DNA of 64,000 bases from Dichetophora obliterata (lineage: Eukaryota > Arthropoda > Insecta > Diptera > Sciomyzidae). Below the pieces are notes generated by a model. That model worked only from the letters and a program-made list of their open reading frames with translations, did no database searches and was not told where the DNA came from. Both the position numbers and the translations under genes were made by a program. Shown piece after piece: positions 36,928 through 45,560 of this stretch (its first letter is position 1; the number at the start of each line of letters is the position of its first letter). The DNA lies in NCBI GenBank assembly GCA_963920525.1, contig OY986438.1, forward strand, positions 131,532,920 to 131,596,919, in the 5' to 3' direction.

Positions 36928-38239
36928 CCCAATGTGCACAAAAACGGATGCGGATCCGTTACGAACCCGTTACGAGTCCGTCAGTACACACTACGTTTTC
37001 TTATGTTTCGACGGACCCGTTACGAACCCGTTACGAAACCGCCAAAAGAGTCTGAAACGGATTCGTATATGAAGTCCGAAACGGATTCGTATCTGAAGTC
37101 CGTTACGGATTCGTTTCTGAAGTCCGTTCTGAGTTCGAGGCGGATCCGAAAAAATGGAAAAAGCAATTCGTATTTTTGAGAGGAATCGCTCTTATGTTTT
37201 GACGGACCCGTTACGAACCCGTTGCGAATCCGTCAAAAAAAATACCACAACGTTAACATAAAAGACAGTCTTAAATTTGTTTTACAATTTCTTATTTTAT
37301 TTTCAGTGGATTAGGGATACGAAATACAATTGTGTACTTATTTTTATTTTAAACAACTTTTTTATTTCATTAGGCTCGTGCTCCTCAAGCTCTCCTTCAA
37401 ATCGAAGAAAAGTACTTGTCAGAATTTTTAAATAATTATCATTAGTCATCAAGTTAAATGTGACTATAGGATAGCCGTACACAAGATATTTTTCGGAAAC
37501 TTTTTTAATTGCGTGAATTTTGTACGCCTTATCATTATAGCAGTAAAAGTTATTGGGATGCTTCAATGAAAAATAATGTTTAGCTGTTTGAAGAAACAAG
37601 TATGAACCATCCTGGAACTCACCAACATTGTACTCGTTTGTTTGATATTTTGAAAAATTTTTTTTACCATTTAAACTAGCCTCCACTACTCTCTTATAAA
37701 TTTGATTACAAAATAATTTTTTTGTTTTAATTTACGTTTAATTTCCTGCAAAAAGTTTTCGAATTTGAATGCCTCAAACTTGTTTAGAGAACCTATATTT
37801 TTAACATCTGTAGCTAAATGCGTCAAACGAGTCCGTTGCGAGTTCGCATTATTTAAAAAAAAAAGTCTGAAACGTCTGTTTCGTATATGAAGTCCGAAAT
37901 GGATTCGTATCTGAAGTCCGAAACGGATTCGTATCTGAAACTCGAAAAAGATTCGTATCTGAAGTCCGAAACGGATTCGTATCTGAAGTCCGAAACGGAT
38001 TCGTATCTGAAGCTCGAAAAAGATTCGTAACTGAAGTCCGAAACGGATTCGTATCTGAAGTCCGAAACGGATTCGTATCTGAAGTCCGAAACGGATTCGT
38101 AACTGAAGTCTGTAACGGAGAGAGGAATTTCATACGAAAAAGGATCCGTTCCGGATGCGAAACGCAATCCGTTTCGGACAAAATGTACGAAGAAGTGAAT
38201 TCGTTACGGATTCGTAACAGATCCGTTTGGTACACTGGG
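36928..38239 (-). mobile_element. CACTA-like element, copy A
   Basis: The termini are CCCAATGTGCAC (left) and, inverted, CCCAGTGTACCAAACGG (right), with a 2-bp CT duplication (36926-36927 and 38240-38241). It is inverted relative to copies B and C. Arrays of a 24-bp unit (CGGACTTCAGATACGAATCC type) fill about 37880-38110 and a related CCGTTACGAACC array lies at the other end. Between them is a minus-strand coding fragment (37303-37686). The subterminal arrays are characteristic of CACTA elements, where they bind the transposase accessory protein. That function is inferred here. Confidence 0.8.
37303..37850 (-). pseudogene. CACTA-like transposase C-terminal fragment, copy A
   Basis: This is the same protein segment as in copies B and C. 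The open part begins EASLNGKKNFSKYQ (37686) and ends VSLIH (37303). Upstream sequence for the conserved LTHLATYxKNIGSLNKFD-type block is present, but an A/T homopolymer (7 instead of 8 bases near 37720) breaks the frame. The poly-A tract at 37855-37864 is also shorter (10) than in B (12) or C (11). See copy B for the family argument. Confidence 0.65.
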
Positions 38240-38689
38240 CTACTAGGTTATTTTTCATTAATACCATCCAATTATGGAATAGTTTAACAAACACCACTTA
38301 ATCTTTGGAAAGAAAAGGTGACTTAAGCATGTCATATATAAGCACTTTACTTAAGAATTGTGTGTTAAAATTGATAGAAACCACATATTTCTTCTTTCTC
38401 TATATTCTATGTCTCTATGCCCTTTTTCTTTCCATCTGTTTATCTTCCTATTAATTACTTAACCTTACTACTCATATTCAATCACTCTTTACATTATTTT
38501 AGTTAATAAATCCATTACGAAAGTTAGAATGTAAAAAGTCATAATTGCCAAATCTGAAGTTAAATTTAATTGTTAAGCCATTACCTTTATATTTCAAAAG
38601 AGCATGTTTTATAACACAAATATTTAATATTCAAAATTATATTCTAAGCAATATTTTTTTATTTTAAATATATTTACTTGTTTTGATAG

Positions 38690-38765
38690 GTTAGGTTAGT
38701 GTGGCTGCCTCAAAAGAGACACACTTAGGCCAATGAGGCCCATTGTGATTTCAAGGGTTAATTTT
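38690..38765 (-). repeat. SINE 3'-end fragment
   Basis: GGTTAGGTTAGTGTGGCTGC, followed by ACACTTAGGCCAATGAGGCCC and CATTGTGAT, resembles the tail half of a tRNA-derived SINE family that I recall as abundant in calyptrate flies. A tRNA-like head of the same orientation lies 300 bp to the right. The two may be one SINE split by an insertion. Confidence 0.5.
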
Positions 38766-39069
38766 TCCTATCTCTACTTAAACCAGTTTTGATACTTTTT
38801 TTATAAAATTTACTCTCTATGAGATAATTTTTTTTTTTAAATACTACAGTTAAAAATTGTGCGCAAATATATTGGAAAATGTATCCTCAGTCCTTTTTCG
38901 TTTTTGAAATAAATAAATAAAAGAAGAAACTTGCGTATGCTGAAAATTTTGAATTGCTAAAATAGCAAGTGATTTTTCAAAAAAACCAAATAACTTATTA
39001 ATTTATGACAGTTTAATAACAGAAGACTGTAAATTTTAAGTTAAATAAAAATAAATAATTTGGCCATTT

Positions 39070-39378
39070 CAGCCCTTGGAAGGACTTCGACCGAGCTTCT
39101 ATTGATCAATTGTGTTGTGTGTGTTATTAAATGTTTGAACACAAATGATCGAGAACTGAAGCTACGAGTTGTATGTCGACTCCGAACGGCTTATGTTCTC
39201 AAGGAGCTTTACATGGCAGTTTTTACTCTCTGAGGTTTGCCATTGCCTGCGGTGACGACAGAACAAAAAAATTAATTCAATTGAAATAAATTCTGTCTGA
39301 GCTGCACATTGAACCCGGGCTACAACGGTTCCTTAGCGTAGTGGCCACGCAATCTAACCACTAGGCTACGGCCGCCAC
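39070..39378 (-). repeat. tRNA-derived SINE
   Basis: Read on the minus strand from 39378: GTGGCGGCCGTAGCCTAGTG (A box TAGCCTAGTGG), then CCCGGGTTCAATG (B box). The body CAGACAGAATTTATTTCAAT follows, then CCGTTCGGAGTC further down. The head and the AATTCAATTGAAA/TCTGTCTGAG body are shared with the copy at 55676-55803. An internal polymerase III promoter is implied by the boxes. Activity is not shown. Confidence 0.7.
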
Positions 39379-39657
39379 AGTCTTCAATTTTAAGTTACTT
39401 TTATTTAAGTTACTTTTTTTCGAAAGAAGTTGTTTGGATTTGTTATATTATGGGAGGCATATATTTACTGTCCTTTTTTATCTTTATTCCAAAAATGTCA
39501 AAATGTACCCTTAAATGTAAAAAGTGTCAAAATAATTTGAAAATGTTTCTTGAATATTTAACTTAAAGTTTTCTTTACAAAATCTTACTTCTATGAAGAA
39601 ATATAATAATATATCAAGCTAACTTTAATGTGTAAGGTAAAGATATTATATAGAGGG

Positions 39658-40117
39658 AAAATTCGTCAAATTAGCCACCTAAAACAGAAATTTATTATTT
39701 TTACATATATAATGAATTTTATTGAAGTGTAGATGAAACAAAAATATATTTTCCAATTTTTTTTTTAATATTTTTTCAATGATTTATAAAGAATGTAGTT
39801 TTAAGCCACTATTTTAGTAAAATTTATTTTGCTAAGTAACGGCTTTTTTAAATTTCATGATTTTGGGTCAAGTGCTCTTAACACACGTAAAAATATACAA
39901 ATGTTCTTTTTAAAAAACTTTTTCCTTTAAACATAATACATTTTTTATAAAAAAAATTAAAAATAAAGTTCTCGTTGACCCAAAAATCATGAAATTTAAA
40001 CAAGCCGTTGCTTAGCAAAACTATTTTTACTAAAAAAGTGTCCTAAGACTTAATTCTTTATAAATCATTAAAAAAATTGCAATATATTTTTGTTTCATCT
40101 ACAATTCAATAATATAC

Positions 40118-40160
<43 letters not shown>

Positions 40161-40195
40161 CGACTTTTTATTTTAATTTCTGATTTGACGAATTT
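39658..40195. repeat. Palindromic fold-back with (AT)n tract
   Basis: The arm 39658-39900 is repeated inverted at 39950-40195. Paired motifs include AAATTCGTCAAATTAG/CTGATTTGACGAATTT, GATGAAACAAAAATATAT and its complement, and TAAATTTCATGATTTTGGGTC and its complement. The right arm carries an (AT)n run at 40119-40155 that the left arm lacks. No ORF. Confidence 0.75.
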
Positions 40196-41611
40196 AACTC
40201 ATAATAACTTTCAGTTATATTCCAAATATACGAAAATCTCTTTTAAAGCATCAAAAGTATGCTACAAACATCTCAGTTACATGCATAGCTTTCATACCAT
40301 TCTCATTAGCAAACCTATTTTGACTCAGTCATAAAACACAAGCTCATTAAAAGCAATTCCCTTAACTTCCTGCACACAAAAATATTATGCGCCAACAACT
40401 GGATTTAATTACTATCATACTTTGCCATAAAAACTTAATATAAGCAAAACCTCTCAAGTCAACCTTCAACTCTGTATCCCAAAACTCTGCTCAACTCAAA
40501 GTGTATCATATTAACTTTCAATTAATTTACATCAGCCATTTTCAATGTCAATTAAACTTTTTTCCACATCTTATTTCCATTTACTTACGTCAATATTTAA
40601 ACAAAAATAAAACAAAAATCCAAAAATTATTCTCAAGCTATAATCCATAGTAAAGCACCCCTTTGACATTCCACGTGGCCAAGTTATAGCAACCAATGCT
40701 CGGAACAACTTTTACCTTGCTAAAGGCTAGAGTTCTCTCAATTTTTACCCTCATCAAAAGTAGACTTTCAGCAGCATTTATTATCAACAATATGGTATTT
40801 ATATATGAAAATTTGTAGTGCAAACCTCAAAACAACTTGTTGATGGAGCGAATCCCGTCTGTCCATTCCTGGCGACTGGCACCTTCATTACTATTAATAA
40901 CTTTAGCTTTTAACTTTTACCTTGATGGCAATGATGGTGGTAGTAAGTAGTAGTGGTGGTAGTAGTGGCTGGAAAGCATTGTTTTTGTTGTTGGGTGTTA
41001 TTTTCATGTAACGAACTACAGTGACTGCAGTATTTGAACTTTTGTAGTTGAAAATTGCGTGTGCCTTCCATCCATTCCAATTGGGCGTGCTACCCTTAAT
41101 GTCTTGAGAGCGTCTCGCACATCTTCATCATTATTGAAATCATTATTATTATTATTATTAATTTTACGATAATGAATGGAAGAGGCTTGTCAGCTGTTTT
41201 ATTTTTGGCAACAAACATTTTTTATATTCGTCCTTGCCAATTGGCAGGAACGTAATCTAGTTCAACATAAATAATATTCTTCAGTTTAATAATAATTTAA
41301 GAATTGCCGTTTTTCTTGTTTTTGTTTCATGCAAAAACTAACATGCGATCTAGTCTATTACATGAATATCATACTCCGGTGGTAAGCACACTATACATTA
41401 ATGAGAAAGATCAATGGCATATCAAAGAGCAAACAGTTATGCTGAGTTATTTATAAACTCATGACAATAAGTGAGCTTGTGAAAACCCTTATTAATTTAA
41501 ATCCTACATTTAAATTTTAGTTGATGTACCATAGTCTAGGCTTTTTTAAGCCTTCCGATCTTTTGCTTGCACAGAAAGTTTTAATTCGTCGAATTGATAT
41601 AATATACATAT
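40196..41611. other. Unannotated stretch with GGT/AGT triplets
   Basis: A less AT-rich patch at 40830-41120 contains a GGTGGTAGTAAGTAGTAGTG type triplet repeat and mixed-composition sequence. No coding frame or repeat family was recognised. It may be a non-repetitive host segment. Confidence 0.35.
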
Positions 41612-41744
41612 TAGGGTGTCCCAAAAAAAAAAAGAATTGTCTTTGATGTCCGCGGCTTTTCCACTTCCATTTGACCTTAGAAACACCCTATTTGAAGAGC
41701 ATTGCGATTGGTACAGGCTTAGAGATCACGAATTTATTTTCTTA
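41612..41744 (+). repeat. Inverted-repeat element, left piece
   Basis: From TCCACTTCCATTTGACCTTA to TTATTTTCTTA this matches, inverted, 49430-49550. It continues in the relative directly into the sequence found at 48824. It is therefore the outer part of one arm, split from the rest by the LINE. Confidence 0.75.
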
Positions 41745-42322
41745 TTTTCTCAGTCACAATCGAGTACTCATGTAGAGCAGACCTTTTTCTTATTATTGTA
41801 ATTTGTCTTTTGAAAATAGTCATATTTTACCTAAATAGTGCGAGAGTGATACGATTCGTTTCGTTTTGACGGCAATCGTTTTCTACTTGGACACAAATTG
41901 TTAATAATGCCTTGTGTTTGTGGCCAAAAGGTTGATCGTAATCAACCAAAAGTGCAGTGTTCTAAATGTAATGAATTTGTCCATTTGGAATGTGTTAATG
42001 TTCAGCAGTACGATCTTGACTTTATGCAGTGTTCTGCCCGCCAATTTTTTTGCAAAGTAGATTCTCGGTTGCGCGGAGAGGCTCTCTACGCTCGCCCCCT
42101 CCCACAACTTCTGTCCCAAAAATAAACAATAATAATAACAAAGAGACAAACATGAACCTAAGCGATAATTCTTTAAATGATCATAATAATCAAGTGCAGT
42201 GCAATGCTTCTAACTCGAATGCTCACACAACATCCGTTAAAACTGGTCTCGTCTCAGCAGAGCGAGGAAAAAAGTGAACAATTAACTTTGCAAACTATAT
42301 TGAGTGAGATTTTTTCTCTTAA

Positions 42323-43377
42323 CCCAGTGTGCCAAACGGATCTGTAACGAATCCGTAACGAACTCACTTCTTCGTACATTTTGTCCGAAACGGATTGCGT
42401 TTCGCATCCGGAACGGATCCTTTTTCGTATGAAATTCCTCTCTCCGTTACGGACTTCAGTTACGAATCCGTTTCGGACTTCAGATACGAATCCGCTTCGG
42501 ACTTCAGTTACGAATCCGTTTCGGACTTCAGATACGAATCCGTTTCGGACTTCAGATACGAATCTGTTTCGGGCTTCAGATACGAATCCGTTTCGGACTT
42601 CAGATACGAATCCATTTCGGACTTCATATACGAAACAGACGTTTCAGACTCTTTTTTTTTTTTAAATAATGCGAACTCGCAACGGACTCGTTTGACGCAT
42701 TTAGCTACATATGTTAAAAATATAGGTTCTCTAAACAAGTTTGACGCATTCAAATTCGAAAACTTTTTGCAGGAAATTAAACGTAAATTAAAACAAAAAA
42801 AATTATTTTGTAATAAAATTTATAAGAGAGTAGTGGAGGCTAGTTTAAATGGTAAAAAAAATAATTCAAAATATCAAACAAACAATGTTGGTGAGTTCCA
42901 GGATGGCTCATACTTGTTTCTTCAAACAGCTCAACATTATTTTTCATTGAAGCATCCCAATAACTTTTACTGCTATAATGACAAAGCGTACCAAATTCAC
43001 GCAATTAAAAAAGTTTCCGAAAAATATCTTGTGTACGGCTATCCTATAGTCACATTTAACTTGATCACAAATGATAATTATTTAAAAATTCTGACAAGTA
43101 CTTTTCTTCGATTTGAAGGAGAGCTTGAGGAGCACGAGCTTAATGAAATAAAAAAATTGTTGAAAATAAAAATAAGTACACAATTGTATTTCGTATCCCT
43201 AATCCACTGAAAATAAAATAAGAAATTGTAAAACAAATTTAAGACTGTCTTTTATGTTAACGTTGTGGTAATTTTTTTGACGGATTCGTAACGGGTTCGT
43301 AACGGGTCCGTCGAAACATAAGAAAGCGTAGTGCGTACTGACGCCCTCGATCCGTATCCGTTTTTGTGCACATTGGG
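42323..43377 (+). mobile_element. CACTA-like element, copy B
   Basis: The ends are CCCAGTGTGCCAAACGG and, inverted, CCCAATGTGCACAAAAACGG. The 2-bp duplication is AA (42321-42322 and 43378-43379). Excising the element with one AA restores LINE codons for IFSLKSQNVQQ, which confirms the boundaries. The element has the 24-bp array at 42443-42625 and the coding fragment. Its right subterminal array is about 190 bp shorter than in copy C. The loss lies between copies of ACGGGTCCGTCGAAACATAAG-like sequence, suggesting recombination between repeats. Confidence 0.85.
42395..43210 (+). CDS. CACTA-like transposase C-terminal fragment with repeat-encoded N-terminus
   Basis: A 271-codon open frame. The first 90 or so codons are the 24-bp array read in frame, giving eight-residue repeats of the form DFRYESVS. 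A 12-T tract leads into NSQRTRLTHLATYVKNIGSL and NKFDAFKFENFLQEIKRKL, then GEFQDGSYLFLQTAQHYFSL, IHAIKKVSEKYLVYGYP and a final VSLIH. The HLxxxVxxxGxLxxFxAFxFEN pattern resembles the C-terminal region of animal EnSpm/CACTA-type transposases. The catalytic region is absent, so the element cannot move itself. The start codon is uncertain. The family call is by eye, and translation of the array is untested. Confidence 0.5.
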   Translation: MRFASGTDPFSYEIPLSVTDFSYESVSDFRYESASDFSYESVSDFRYESVSDFRYESVSGFRYESVSDFRYESISDFIYETDVSDSFFFLNNANSQRTRLTHLATYVKNIGSLNKFDAFKFENFLQEIKRKLKQKKLFCNKIYKRVVEASLNGKKNNSKYQTNNVGEFQDGSYLFLQTAQHYFSLKHPNNFYCYNDKAYQIHAIKKVSEKYLVYGYPIVTFNLITNDNYLKILTSTFLRFEGELEEHELNEIKKLLKIKISTQLYFVSLIH

Positions 43378-44046
43378 AAGTCACAAAACGTTCAACAGCA
43401 TGGTGAAATTAATGAACAAAAAATAATGTTGCAATCTGTTTTGAGTGAGATTATGTCTCTTAAGTGTGAAAATGCTAATGCGCTCGCATTAATATCGTCT
43501 CTACATAACGAGAAAAACATTTTAACTCAAAAATTTGAGTCGGTTGAAAATGAGCTTTGCTCTGTGAAGAAAAAACTTTATGAAAATGATACTGCTCTTG
43601 TGTCTCTTACAAAAGAGATAAAAAATCTTCGTGATGCTATCGTCCATATAACAACAAATTCTGTGGTTAACGTTAAAAAACAAAAAATACCCAGTGTTAA
43701 TATTGCACTTGCTGATAATCATACTACAGCCTCGTCTTATAATGCAGCTGCTGCTAATACTTATCTAATTGAGCTACGCTCTCCTTCAAATGCTTCTCTT
43801 CAACATGCTTGAGTATGGGTGTTGCTGCTGTTGCTGACGCTGTTGTTAATAATAATGTCTCCATGGTGCTTTCTTCTTCTTCACATGCTAATTCTAATGT
43901 GACTGCTTCTTATGCTGCTATGCTCGCTGCTCCTGTTTATGTTGAGAGTAACCCACTCCTACCTTCGCCTCTGCCTGTTCCATCAGCCATGGAGTGGAAT
44001 ATGGTGCGTAAGAAAAAGCAATACAAAAACAAAGCTATTGTTGGGT

Positions 44047-45314
44047 CCCAGTGTGCCAAACGGATCTGTAACGAATCCGTAACGAACTCACTTCTTCGTA
44101 CATTTTGCCCGAAACGGATTGCGTTTCGCATCCGGAACGGATCCTTTTTCGTATGAAATTCCTCTCTCCCTTACGGACTTCAGTTACGAATCCGTTTCGG
44201 ACTTCAGATACGAATCCGTTTCGGACTTCAGTTACGAATCCGTTTCGGACTTCAGATACGAATCCGTTTCGGACTTCAGATATGAATCTGTTTCGGGCTT
44301 CAGATACGAATCCAATTCGGACTTCAGATACGAATCCATTTCGGACTTCATATACGAAACAGACGTTTCAGACTCTTTTTTTTTTTAAATAATGTGAACT
44401 CGCAACGGACTCGTTTGACGCATTTAGCTACATATATTAAAAATATAGGTTCTCTAAACAAGTTTGACGCATTCAAATTCGAAAACTTTTTGCAGGAAAT
44501 TAAACGTAAATTAAAACAAAAAAAATTATTTTGTAATAAAATTTATAAGAGAGTAGTGGAGGCTAGTTTAAATGGTAAAAAAAATAATTCAAAATATCAA
44601 ACAAACGAGTACAATGTTGCTGAGTTCCAGGATGGCTCATACTTGTTTCTTCAAACAGCTCAACATTATTTTTCATTGAAGCATCCCAATAACTTTTACT
44701 GCTATAATGACAAAGCGTACCAAATTCACGCAATTAAAAAAGTTTCCGAAAAATATCTTGTGTACGGCTATCCTATAGTCACATTTAACTTGATCACTAA
44801 TGATAATTATTTAAAAATTCTGACAAGTACTTTTCTTCGATTTGAAGGAGAGCTTGAGGAGCACGAGCTTAATGAAATAAAAAAATTGTTGAAAATAAAA
44901 ATAAGTACACAATTGTATTTCGTATCCCTAATCCACTGAAAATAAAATAAGAAATTGTAAAACAAATTTAAGACTGTCTTTTATGTTAACGTTGTGGTAA
45001 TTTTTTTGACGGATTCGTAACGGGTTCGTAACGGGTCCGTCAAAACATAAGAGCGATTCCTCTCAAAAATACGAATTGCTTTTTCCATTTTTTCGGATCC
45101 GCTTCGAACTCAGAACGGACTTCAGAAACGAATCCGTAACGGACTTCAGATACGAATCCATTACGGACTTCATATACGAATCCGTTTCAGACTCTTTTGG
45201 CGGATTCGTAACGGTTTCGTAACGGGTCCGTCGAAACATAAGAAAGCGTAGTGCGTACTGACGGACTAGTAACGGGTTCGTAACGGATCCGTATCCGTTT
45301 TTGTGCACATCGGG
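44047..45314 (+). mobile_element. CACTA-like element, copy C
   Basis: It has the same ends as copy B, with 2-bp duplication GT (44045-44046 and 45315-45316). Removing it with one GT gives LINE codons AIVGCNDNNDLD in frame. It carries the full right-hand array missing from copy B, including GAGCGATTCCTCTC-type sequence shared with copy A. It is nearly identical to B across the coding fragment, so the insertions are recent or the copies were homogenised. Confidence 0.85.
44394..44939 (+). CDS. CACTA-like transposase C-terminal fragment, copy C
   Basis: A 181-codon frame (MNSQRTRLTHLATYIKNIGS to VSLIH), nearly identical to the corresponding part of copy B. In this copy the preceding T tract is 11 bases instead of 12, so the upstream repeat frame (44119-44388) ends separately and is not joined. 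An ATG (in AATGTGAACTC) happens to open the frame. It keeps the EYNV residues that copy B lacks after KYQTN. Without a catalytic domain any role would be limited to DNA or partner binding, which is inference. Confidence 0.5.
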   Translation: MNSQRTRLTHLATYIKNIGSLNKFDAFKFENFLQEIKRKLKQKKLFCNKIYKRVVEASLNGKKNNSKYQTNEYNVAEFQDGSYLFLQTAQHYFSLKHPNNFYCYNDKAYQIHAIKKVSEKYLVYGYPIVTFNLITNDNYLKILTSTFLRFEGELEEHELNEIKKLLKIKISTQLYFVSLIH

Positions 45315-45560
45315 GTGTAATGATAATAATGATCTTGATGTTGCTGTTTCTAAGAGAGCTCTTCATCTATCATATTTTTAACCTACGGTTTCTGCTAATA
45401 GTGTGATTAACTATATCTGCACACATACTAATATTCTTCGAGACAATATCGAATGTATTCGACTCGTTAAAAGAGATGTGGATGAAACCACTTTAAAGAG
45501 AGTCAGCTTTAAATTAATAGTTCGACTCAGTGATTTAAATAAAGTATTTAATCCGACATT

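Noticed and set aside
37849..38235. Arg-Thr-Ser-Asp-Thr-Asn-Pro repeat protein of 128 codons on the minus strand
   Set aside because: It is another frame of the 24-bp subterminal array. The same array is open in several frames because 24 is divisible by three and lacks stops.
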